A DNA stretch of 37,710 nucleotides from JBMNQH01 sp050944035 (GTDB lineage Bacteria; Bacillota; Clostridia; Oscillospirales; Oscillospiraceae), in NCBI GenBank assembly GCA_050944035.1, contig JBMNQH010000016.1, positions 1-37,710 on the forward strand, in the 5' to 3' direction. Below the pieces are notes generated by a model, which searched no databases, had not been told where the DNA came from, and worked only from the letters and a program-made list of their open reading frames with translations. The translations under genes and the position numbers were made by a program. Below, piece by piece: positions 31,105 through 37,710 of the stretch (position 1 is the stretch's first letter; each line of letters opens with the position of its first letter).

Positions 31105-32319
31105 ATGAAGAAAATCAAGAGATCTATGAGATTGAGAAATGTACATTATGAGATCAGAGGTCCCGTGCTGGATGAGGCAACCAGAATGGAAGAGGCGGGC
31201 GCTGAGATCATTAAACTGAATATTGGAAATCCAGCCCCGTTCCATTTTGATACGCCGGATGCTCTGCTGCACCAGTTAAGTGACCATTTGCGGGAAGCAC
31301 AGGGCTATTCCGACTCCCGCGGTACATTGGAAGCACGGCGGGCCATCCAGAAATACCATACGGAAAAGGGAATTGAAGGGCTGACATTGGACAACATCTT
31401 TACCGGCAATGGTGTCAGTGAAATGATTATCACTTCCATGCAGGCGTTTATCGACCGCGGTGATGAAATTCTGCTGCCTGCGCCGGACTATCCGCTCTGG
31501 AGTTCGGCTGTCTGTCTGACCGGTGGTACTCCGGTGCATTATATCTGCGATGAACGCTCTAACTGGTATCCGGATATCGAGGATATGAAGTCCAAAATTA
31601 CGCAGAATACCAAGGGAATTGTCATCATCAATCCAAACAATCCCACCGGTGCGCTGTATCCCCGTGAAGTGCTGGAGCAGATTGCGCAGGTTGCAAGGGA
31701 AAACAATCTGGTCATTTTTGCAGATGAAATTTATGACCGTCTGGTGATGGACGGAAAAGAGCACGTTTCCATTGCTGCCATCGCACCCGATCTCTTCACC
31801 GTTACCTATAACGGCCTGTCCAAGTCCCATCTTGCAACCGGGTTCCGCAGCGGCTGGATGTGCATGTGCGGCGATACCGAGTGTGCAAAGGAATATATCA
31901 GCGGTGTCCGTCTGATTGCCTCGATGCGTCTGTGCTCCAATGTGCCGGCACAGGTGATGATTCCAGAGGCACTGGAGGACGCTTATGCCACCCGTGCGCT
32001 GTATCAGCCGGGCGGCAGAATTTATGAACAGCGGGAATTTATCTATCAAGCGCTGAACAACATCGACGGCATTTCCGCTGTCAAGCCGGATGCGGCATTT
32101 TACATTTTCCCCAAAATCGATGCAGCGCGGTTCCATATTACCAACGACGAAAAATTCGCTTCGGATCTGTTGCGGGCGACCAATGTTCTGCTGGTACAGG
32201 GCAGCGGCTTTAACTGGAAAGATCCCGACCATTTCCGTATCGTCTATCTGCCGGAGATTGAGCAGCTGAAACAGGCAACCGAGCGGATTGCCGAGTTCTT
32301 GAGAACATATCGGCAATAA
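31105..32319 (+). CDS. alaA: Alanine transaminase, AlaA type
   Basis: A 404-residue class I PLP aminotransferase, very like E. coli AlaA, which makes alanine from pyruvate with glutamate as amino donor. Shared blocks are YEIRGPVLDEA, KLNIGNPAPF, PAPDYPLW, INPNNPTGA, FADEIYD, and the PLP lysine Lys240 in YNGLSKSH. LASMRLCSNVPAQ, which AlaA shares nearly letter for letter, supports the assignment over other aspartate-type aminotransferases. ATG 31105 follows GGAGAG at 31094-31099; a TTG at 31084 would add seven residues outside the family. The alanine-type T-box leader just upstream independently supports an alanine role. Confidence 0.94.
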   Translation: MKKIKRSMRLRNVHYEIRGPVLDEATRMEEAGAEIIKLNIGNPAPFHFDTPDALLHQLSDHLREAQGYSDSRGTLEARRAIQKYHTEKGIEGLTLDNIFTGNGVSEMIITSMQAFIDRGDEILLPAPDYPLWSSAVCLTGGTPVHYICDERSNWYPDIEDMKSKITQNTKGIVIINPNNPTGALYPREVLEQIAQVARENNLVIFADEIYDRLVMDGKEHVSIAAIAPDLFTVTYNGLSKSHLATGFRSGWMCMCGDTECAKEYISGVRLIASMRLCSNVPAQVMIPEALEDAYATRALYQPGGRIYEQREFIYQALNNIDGISAVKPDAAFYIFPKIDAARFHITNDEKFASDLLRATNVLLVQGSGFNWKDPDHFRIVYLPEIEQLKQATERIAEFLRTYRQ

Positions 32320-32344
32320 TTGTTGAAAGTTTAGAATAATGGAG

Positions 32345-32379
32345 ATCCCCTCTGCGAGTTCATTGCAGCGGGGATTTTT
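32345..32379 (+). terminator. Terminator of alaA
   Basis: An 11-base stem with one mismatch (32345-32355 with 32365-32375), nine-base loop and T run to 32379. Confidence 0.85.
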
Positions 32380-32392
32380 CCATATCAAACGC

Positions 32393-32422
32393 TTGTACGG
32401 CGTCTGTAGCTTGTGATAGAGT
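32393..32422 (+). promoter_or_regulatory. Probable promoter of the helicase gene
   Basis: TTGTAC (32393-32398), 18-base spacer, TAGAGT (32417-32422). Moderate match; placed just beyond the alaA terminator. Confidence 0.45.
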
Positions 32423-32462
32423 AACATCAGAAGAAATCAGCAGCGGGGGCAGGAGGGAGACC

Positions 32463-34673
32463 ATGCGCTCAGATTGGAGCAATATGACACAGCAGCTGCG
32501 AAAATTATGCGGATTGCAGGAACGAACGATGTCGTTTTCGACCTTTCAAAAACGATTTGGAATCCATCTGAATCCACAGCAGGAAGCTGCCGTGCGCAAA
32601 GTGGATGGACCGACGCTGTTGTTGGCGGTTCCTGGCAGTGGCAAGACAACGGTTATCGTCACACGGATTGGATACCTGCTGCTTTGCTGCGGGGTAGATC
32701 CGAAGCAGGTTCTGACTATGACCTATACTGTTGCAGCGACGCAGGATATGCAGGCACGATTTGCCAGAATCTTCGGCGATGCGCTCGCCCGGCAGTTGGA
32801 ATTTCGGACGATCAACGGAGTATGCAGCCGAATTATCCGATACTATGAGTATGCCAAAGGACGCAAAGCCTTTATATTGCTTTCGTCAGATACAGAAATC
32901 ACAAAAATTCTGCGAGAACTGTATCTCGCGGAATTGCATGACTATCCGAGCGACAACGAAATTCGGGAAATCCGCACGAAGATTACCTATTGTAAGAACA
33001 TGATGTTGAAAGATGAGGACATCCAGACCATTGAGATGGAGAATATTCCATTTTTTCGCATCTATGATGCCTATCGGTGCTATATGACCGAACACGGCTG
33101 GATGGACTATGACGATCAGATGATCTATGCCCAGCGTATTCTCCGAAAGTATCCGGATATCCTGCAATATTTTCAACAGCGTTACCGCTATCTGAACGTG
33201 GATGAAGCGCAGGATACCTCAAAGATTCAACATTTGATCATCCGAATGTTGGCTGGCGTGAATTCCAACCTGTTTATGGTAGGGGATGAGGATCAAAGCA
33301 TTTACGGTTTCCGTGCCGCCTATCCGCAGGCATTGCTGGAATTTGAACAGAATTATCCGGACGGCTCTGTCCTGCTGATGGAACAGAACTACCGCTCCAG
33401 TGCTGTCATTGTGGAGCGGGCGAATGCTTTCATCCGTCAGAATCAAAACCGGCACGAGAAAACGATGACGACAGAAAATGCGTCTGGCATACCAATCCGG
33501 CATACCGTATTGGCGGACTATAATCGCCAGTACGACTATCTTGTTCGCAAAGCAGCGACCTGCAAGACAAAAACAGCGGTTCTTTACCGCAATAACGACA
33601 GCGCCATCCCTCTAATTGATCTTCTGGAAGCACGTGGGATCTCATACGGTTGCCGTCAGGTAGAAGGGCTCTTCTTTACGCACTATCTCGTACGGGATGT
33701 GGTTGAAATCATCCAGTTTGGCTATCATCCAGCGGATGCGGCACTATTTCAGACGCTGTACTATAAGTTCTGCTGTGGCATTCGGAAGGAGAGTGCACAA
33801 CTGGCCTGTCACCGCCAGGAGCAGACGCCGGAGCGGGAGATTTTGGAGGTGTTGTTGGAGGACGGACAGCTGGAACAATGGAGTATTGCTCGTATCCGTA
33901 AGCTGCGCCGTAATCTGGCAGAGTTGCGGGAGGATAGCAGCTATGAGGCTGTATACCGTATTTTGCATTTTATGGGCTACGGCGACTATCTGCAATCGCG
34001 CAATGCGGATCAGTCACGTGTGCATGTTTTGCTGGCGCTGGCCAATCAAAATCCGCGAATTTCCGATTTTTTGTGCCGACTGGAGGAGCTGCAAACTATT
34101 GTAAGTAACGGCGGCACACATCCGGACAGCAAATTTATCCTTTCCACCATTCATGCCAGCAAGGGGCTGGAGTACGACAATGTGATTCTGATTGATGTAC
34201 TTGACGGCATTTTTCCCAATGTTGTTGCAAAGAAGAAGGGGGAACCGCTCTCTTCGGAAGAGGAAGAAGCACTGGAAGAAGAGCGCCGTCTGTTTTATGT
34301 GGGTGTAACACGGGCAAAACATCAACTGGAGCTGATCAGTGCCAAACGGGCTTATGGTGAGGAACTGCGTGAACAGCCGTCATTTATCTATGAATTGCTG
34401 CCCTATGCCCCCAAGAAGAGAAGAGAGCAAGTGCCCATTCCACGTTCTGCGAAAAAGCGATCTGTTCAACCACCAAAGTCAAAGACAGAAAGCAGGGCGG
34501 TATTGCAGGAAAAAGATTATCTTCCCGGTACACCGATCCGACATCGGCGCTTTGGAGAGGGAATTTTGGAGGAAAAGGACGGCAACACGGTTTCGATTCG
34601 CTTTGCATCCGGAGAAGTGAAAAAGCTGGACTTAATAACTTGTCTAAAGAATCAGCTGATAGAAAGGAGATAA
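32463..34673 (+). CDS. UvrD/PcrA-like ATP-dependent DNA helicase
   Basis: A 736-residue superfamily 1A helicase, moving 3' to 5' on single-stranded DNA during repair or replication restart. Motifs in order: Q motif LNPQQEAAV (36-44), Walker A AVPGSGKTT (55-63), DEAQD (247-251), GDEDQSIYGFR, QNYRSS near 310, STIHASKGLEYDNV and VGVTRAKHQL near 615. A basic linker then leads to a PcrA/UvrD-like C-terminal barrel, GTPIRHRRFGEGIL...VSIRF. ATG 32463 has AGGAGG six bases upstream; ATG 32529 (MSFSTFQKRFG) matches usual family N-termini but has a weaker site. At 736 residues it is slightly short, partly through small 1B/2B subdomains. The next gene follows after four bases. Confidence 0.93.
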   Translation: MRSDWSNMTQQLRKLCGLQERTMSFSTFQKRFGIHLNPQQEAAVRKVDGPTLLLAVPGSGKTTVIVTRIGYLLLCCGVDPKQVLTMTYTVAATQDMQARFARIFGDALARQLEFRTINGVCSRIIRYYEYAKGRKAFILLSSDTEITKILRELYLAELHDYPSDNEIREIRTKITYCKNMMLKDEDIQTIEMENIPFFRIYDAYRCYMTEHGWMDYDDQMIYAQRILRKYPDILQYFQQRYRYLNVDEAQDTSKIQHLIIRMLAGVNSNLFMVGDEDQSIYGFRAAYPQALLEFEQNYPDGSVLLMEQNYRSSAVIVERANAFIRQNQNRHEKTMTTENASGIPIRHTVLADYNRQYDYLVRKAATCKTKTAVLYRNNDSAIPLIDLLEARGISYGCRQVEGLFFTHYLVRDVVEIIQFGYHPADAALFQTLYYKFCCGIRKESAQLACHRQEQTPEREILEVLLEDGQLEQWSIARIRKLRRNLAELREDSSYEAVYRILHFMGYGDYLQSRNADQSRVHVLLALANQNPRISDFLCRLEELQTIVSNGGTHPDSKFILSTIHASKGLEYDNVILIDVLDGIFPNVVAKKKGEPLSSEEEEALEEERRLFYVGVTRAKHQLELISAKRAYGEELREQPSFIYELLPYAPKKRREQVPIPRSAKKRSVQPPKSKTESRAVLQEKDYLPGTPIRHRRFGEGILEEKDGNTVSIRFASGEVKKLDLITCLKNQLIERR

Positions 34674-34677
34674 ATTA

Positions 34678-35115
34678 GTGCAAATTTTGATTGATGCGGA
34701 CGGTTGTCCGGTTGTAGATATCACGGTACGGGTTGCGAGAGAGCAGGGATTACAATGCCTAATTCTATGCGATACCGCACATCAAATTGAACAGGATGGC
34801 GCACAAACAAAGGTTGTATCGCAGGGAGCGGACAGCGTAGACTTTGCTTTGGTCAACCTCGTGAAAGCGGGAGACATTGTTGTGACACAGGATTGTGGTT
34901 TGGCGGCTATGTGTCTTGCACGAAAGGCCGTGCCAGTCAATCAAAACGGACTGTGCTATACCGATGAGAATATTGATACCTTGTTGTTGCAGCGGCATAC
35001 CGCGAAAAAGGTTCGAAGAGCCGGCGGGCATTTGAAAGGATCGGCCAAGCGTAAACCGGAACAGGATGTAGTATTTGAGGCCAAGCTGCGGGAGCTGATT
35101 GCGCAGAATGGGTAG
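34678..35115 (+). CDS. YaiI/YqxD family protein (DUF188)
   Basis: A 145-residue cytoplasmic protein with the family signature ILIDADGCPV at its start, VSQGADSVDFALVNLV near 50, GDIVVTQDCGLAAMCLARKA near 65-84, and the basic end VRRAGGHLKGSAKR. The fold resembles PIN-like nucleases, with conserved acidic residues (Asp6, Asp8, Asp55, Asp72 by my count), but the activity has not been shown to my knowledge. The start is GTG 34678 with AAAGGAG overlapping the end of the helicase gene, so the two form one unit. Confidence 0.92.
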   Translation: MQILIDADGCPVVDITVRVAREQGLQCLILCDTAHQIEQDGAQTKVVSQGADSVDFALVNLVKAGDIVVTQDCGLAAMCLARKAVPVNQNGLCYTDENIDTLLLQRHTAKKVRRAGGHLKGSAKRKPEQDVVFEAKLRELIAQNG

Positions 35116-35121
35116 AGGTAA

Positions 35122-35160
35122 AAAAACGAACCTTTTCGTTTTAGGAAAAGGTTCGTTTTT
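35122..35160. terminator. Bidirectional terminator between the YaiI-like gene and the feo operon
   Basis: A perfect 16-base stem (35122-35137 with 35145-35160) and seven-base loop, with A and T runs at its ends. It serves both converging units. Confidence 0.9.
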
Positions 35161-35161
35161 C

Positions 35162-35338
35162 TTATTTTTGATGCTTCGAATTTGAATCTTGCGATTGATG
35201 CTGTGCAGAGGGACAAGTGCTGCAATCTCCGCAGCAGCCGATGCATTTGCCGCTCTTTTTTCGCCGCCACATCCAACGAATGGAAAGCAGAGTCCAGAGA
35301 ACAAGAATGGCAATTACTAAAAAATCCAATGCGTTCAT
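35162..35338 (-). CDS. FeoB-associated Cys-rich membrane protein
   Basis: A 58-residue protein easily missed for its size. It has one N-terminal membrane segment (LDFLVIAILVLWTLLSIRWMW), a basic RRKKSGK stretch, then CIGCCGDCSTC, five cysteines in 11 residues, and a polar tail. Small proteins of this build follow feoB in many Firmicutes and may receive iron on the inner face or assemble a cluster; the mechanism is unknown. ATG at 35336-35338 with AAAGGG upstream; it begins 12 bases after the feoB stop and is the last gene before the terminator. Confidence 0.9.
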   Translation of the reverse strand: MNALDFLVIAILVLWTLLSIRWMWRRKKSGKCIGCCGDCSTCPSAQHQSQDSNSKHQK

Positions 35339-35350
35339 TCGATCATCCCT

Positions 35351-37348
35351 TTAAGCGATCAGAAGAATAACATGGTATACCACAAAGGAGACTACCCAGG
35401 CGATTCCACACTGCAAAACGGCAAAGCCGGCGGCTCTGACACCGGACTCCAGTTCCCGTTTTACGGCAGAAATTGCAGCGATACAGGGCGTGTACAACAG
35501 CGTGAATACCAAGAAACTGATGGCAGTGACGGTTCCAAACACATGGGAAAGTGCAAAGGCTGAGGAGCTGCCAAGCAAGATGCCAAGTGTGGAAACAACA
35601 GACTCCTTTGCGACAAGACCAGAGATCAGGGCGGTGGAAACCCGCCAGTCACCAAATCCGAGCGGACGGAACAGCGGAGCGATCAGCTGGCCGATCATAG
35701 CGAGCATACTTTTGGAACTGTCTGTAACAAGATTCAAACGGGTATCAAAGGTTTGCAGGAACCAGATGATAATGGTTGCAAAGAAAATGACAGTAAATGC
35801 ACGCTGTAAAAAGTCTTTTGCCTTGTCCCACATCAAAAGCAGTACAGTTTTCAGAGAAGGAAAACGATAGTTTGGCAATTCCATGACGAAGGGCACGGGG
35901 TTGCCGCGGAAGGCTGTTTTGTCCAAAAGTTTTGCAACGAGAATGGCAATGAGAATACCGGTAACATAGAGCCCAACCATAACCAGTGCCTGATATTCTG
36001 CAAAAAATGCAGCGGTAAACACAGCATAAATCGGAATCTTAGCGCTGCAGCTCATAAACGGAGTTAGCATAATGGTCATTTTTCGATCCCGTTCTGAGGA
36101 AAGTGTGCGGGTGGCCATAATGGCAGGAACGCTGCAACCGAATCCGATCAGCATGGGGACAATACTGCGTCCGGAGAGGCCGATTTTACGGAGCAGCTTG
36201 TCCATAAAAAAGGCAACACGCGCCATATAGCCGGTATCCTCCAGAATGGAGAGAAAGAAGAACAGGACGACAATGATGGGCAAAAAGCTCAGGACGCTGC
36301 CAACGCCGGCAAAGATGCCGTCAATGATCAGACTATGTACTACCTCGTTTAGCCCATAGATCGTGAGACCGGTATCGATTGCTTCCGTCAGTGCTTCAAT
36401 GCCGAGTGCAAGCAGGTTGCTTAGAAAGGCGCCGAATACATTGAAAGTCAGATAGAAAATGCCGAGCATGATTGCAAGAAAAATCGGGATGGCCGTATAC
36501 TTTCCGGTCAGAATTCTGTCTATGTGGACGCTTCGCTGGTGTTCTTTGCTTTCATGGCACTCGACAACGGTATCTTTGCAGACCGATTCGATGAAATTAT
36601 AGCGCATATCTGCCAGCGCAGCATTTCGATCCATGCCGTGCTCTGCTTCCATCTGATCGACGGCATGTTCGATTGCATCCAGTTCATTTTGGTGGATTTC
36701 GAGCTTTTTGGAGATGATGGGGTCCCCCTCAATCAGCTTGGTGGCGACGAATCGAGTTGGAATATTGGCAACCAGCGCGTGATCCTCGATCAAGTGACAG
36801 ACTGAGTGAATGCAGCGATGCACCGGTCCAAAAGGACAGAAATCGGATATCTTGGGCAAAGTCTTGTGCTTTGCAGTGGAAACTGCAACCCGTACCAGAT
36901 CATCGACCCCTTCATTTTTGACCGCACTGATAGGTACTACGGGAATTCCGAGTTTTTCAGACATCAGTTGGACGTCGATGGAGCCGCCATTGCCGTATAC
37001 CTCGTCCATCATATTCAACGCAAGCACCATGGGAATTTGCATTTCCATCAATTGTAAGGTCAGATAGAGATTGCGCTGGATGTTGGTGGCATCCACAATA
37101 TTAATGATGCCATCGGGATGTTCGTTTAGAATAAAGTCACGCGTGACAATTTCCTCATCCGTATACGGGCGAAGAGAGTAGATACCGGGAAGGTCAACAA
37201 CTGTGCAGTTTTTCTGCCCGCGGATTTCCCCGGATTTCTGATCTACGGTGACGCCGGGAAAGTTGCCAACATGCTGGTTGGAGCCGGTAAGCTGGTTGAA
37301 CAGCGTGGTCTTTCCACAATTCTGATTTCCAGCGAGAGCAAAAATCAT
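35351..37348 (-). CDS. feoB: Ferrous iron transport protein B
   Basis: A 665-residue Fe(II) importer of the cytoplasmic membrane. The N-terminal G domain has G1 GNQNCGKTT (7-15), G2 near NFPGVTVDQ, G3 DLPGIYSL and G4 NMMD, followed by a helical GDI-like region and about eight or more membrane segments with the two Gate-type cores (IGFGCSVPAIMATRT and SGLVAKESVVSTLGIL). These carry the conserved cysteine of the GxGCxVP motif. Length matches the compact Firmicutes form. It overlaps feoA by four bases (ATGA), so the two are translationally coupled. Confidence 0.96.
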   Translation of the reverse strand: MIFALAGNQNCGKTTLFNQLTGSNQHVGNFPGVTVDQKSGEIRGQKNCTVVDLPGIYSLRPYTDEEIVTRDFILNEHPDGIINIVDATNIQRNLYLTLQLMEMQIPMVLALNMMDEVYGNGGSIDVQLMSEKLGIPVVPISAVKNEGVDDLVRVAVSTAKHKTLPKISDFCPFGPVHRCIHSVCHLIEDHALVANIPTRFVATKLIEGDPIISKKLEIHQNELDAIEHAVDQMEAEHGMDRNAALADMRYNFIESVCKDTVVECHESKEHQRSVHIDRILTGKYTAIPIFLAIMLGIFYLTFNVFGAFLSNLLALGIEALTEAIDTGLTIYGLNEVVHSLIIDGIFAGVGSVLSFLPIIVVLFFFLSILEDTGYMARVAFFMDKLLRKIGLSGRSIVPMLIGFGCSVPAIMATRTLSSERDRKMTIMLTPFMSCSAKIPIYAVFTAAFFAEYQALVMVGLYVTGILIAILVAKLLDKTAFRGNPVPFVMELPNYRFPSLKTVLLLMWDKAKDFLQRAFTVIFFATIIIWFLQTFDTRLNLVTDSSKSMLAMIGQLIAPLFRPLGFGDWRVSTALISGLVAKESVVSTLGILLGSSSAFALSHVFGTVTAISFLVFTLLYTPCIAAISAVKRELESGVRAAGFAVLQCGIAWVVSFVVYHVILLIA

Positions 37349-37572
37349 TTAACCGCCTCCACTTCAATATTTTTTGCATCATCAATGCGAATGGTTAGTG
37401 TATAACCGCGGATGCGCAGCTCGATCGGGTCACCCATTGGTGCGACCTTTTGCACTACCACGTGGGTTTTGGGGATCAACCCCATATCCAGCAGACGGCA
37501 GCGCAGAGCGCCTTCCCCGCCAACGCTTGTAATAATGGCTTTTTCACCGATTGGCAGTTGATTTAATGTCAT
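37345..37572 (-). CDS. feoA: Ferrous iron transport protein A
   Basis: A 75-residue SH3-like cytoplasmic protein that supports FeoB. Typical marks are the start MTLNQLPIGEKAIITSV, RCRLLDMGLIPKT near residue 24, and the end GYTLTIRIDDAKNIEV. The start ATG at 37570-37572 follows AAAGGAG (37581-37587). First gene of the feoA-feoB-Cys-rich protein operon. Confidence 0.95.
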   Translation of the reverse strand: MTLNQLPIGEKAIITSVGGEGALRCRLLDMGLIPKTHVVVQKVAPMGDPIELRIRGYTLTIRIDDAKNIEVEAVK

Positions 37573-37583
37573 AACAACAACTC

Positions 37584-37641
37584 CTTTGTTAGTTTATCCT
37601 AACAATATCGTTAAGATAAACTAACAAAGAAAGAAAAACAA
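37584..37641 (-). promoter_or_regulatory. feo promoter with large palindrome: candidate metal-repressor operator
   Basis: Arms 37584-37603 and 37610-37629 match over 20 bases with one mismatch and a six-base centre. Each arm contains a TTAG/TTAA-N6-CTAA element resembling DtxR/MntR/IdeR-type boxes. A minus-strand promoter, TTGTTT (37636-37641) and TATCTT (37613-37618) 17 bases apart, puts the -10 inside the palindrome. Iron-loaded repressor would therefore block feo transcription. The family is inferred from the half-site shape only; Fur is possible. Confidence 0.6.
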
Positions 37642-37710
37642 GCGGCAAAGCGCACGAAATTTCAAAAAGTTTTTTATATAAATTTTCATATAATATATAT
37701 TGGATTCTCC

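Noticed and set aside
31276..32427. A 383-codon minus-strand frame opposite alaA
   Set aside because: It runs through the alaA terminator and the real gene has clear PLP-enzyme motifs.

Overview
The window looks like a chromosomal segment of a medium-G+C member of the Firmicutes, most likely an anaerobic gut Clostridium relative (Oscillospirales or Butyricicoccaceae type). I infer this from AGGAGG ribosome sites before nearly every gene, many TTGACA/TATAAT-type promoters with 17-base spacers, an alanine T-box leader, a membrane pyrophosphatase beside glycolytic genes, an SLH surface protein, an EFR1-type ferredoxin and a FeoAB iron transporter. There is no rRNA, phage, insertion sequence or CRISPR array. 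Most of it is housekeeping gene content in short operons closed by clean intrinsic terminators.

Left part (1-6.4 kb): the first codons of a leftward gene with a palindrome at its promoter; class II fructose-bisphosphate aldolase; an L-lactate permease; then, leftward, a small heat-shock protein, phosphoglycerate mutase, a voltage-gated-type K+ channel and the YbaK Cys-tRNA deacylase. A long inverted repeat covers the ribosome-binding site of the heat-shock gene.

Envelope operon (6.4-11.3 kb): a YtrA-type GntR regulator, ABC ATPase, large two-part permease, membrane-anchored C39-like peptidase and VanZ-family protein read as one unit from one promoter (with a perfect inverted repeat on its -10 box) to one perfect terminator. 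This is the best candidate in the window for a little-described system, possibly sensing or resisting cell-wall-active compounds.

Middle (11.3-19 kb): a K+-dependent membrane pyrophosphatase with a Na+-type glutamate, an uncharacterised P-loop ATPase, a HAD phosphatase, then the methionine pair O-acetylhomoserine sulfhydrylase and homoserine O-acetyltransferase (Glu111 marks acetyl-CoA use), DeoD purine nucleoside phosphorylase and tRNA-Leu(CAG).

Accessory segment (19-22.2 kb): a perfect 42-base palindrome, then a single-chain MmeI-like restriction-modification enzyme whose target-recognition region is strikingly A+T-rich relative to both ends, a sign of domain replacement. MnmA follows.

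Right part (23.2-37.7 kb): a secreted C39-like/Ig-repeat/SLH protein, a glycine-zipper-like membrane protein, a polysaccharide-deacetylase lipoprotein, AzlCD amino-acid exporter, EFR1 ferredoxin, WYL regulator, an alanine T-box leader controlling an AlaA-type alanine transaminase, a UvrD-like helicase with a YaiI/YqxD protein, and leftward feoA-feoB with a 58-residue FeoB-associated Cys-rich protein behind an iron-box-like palindrome.
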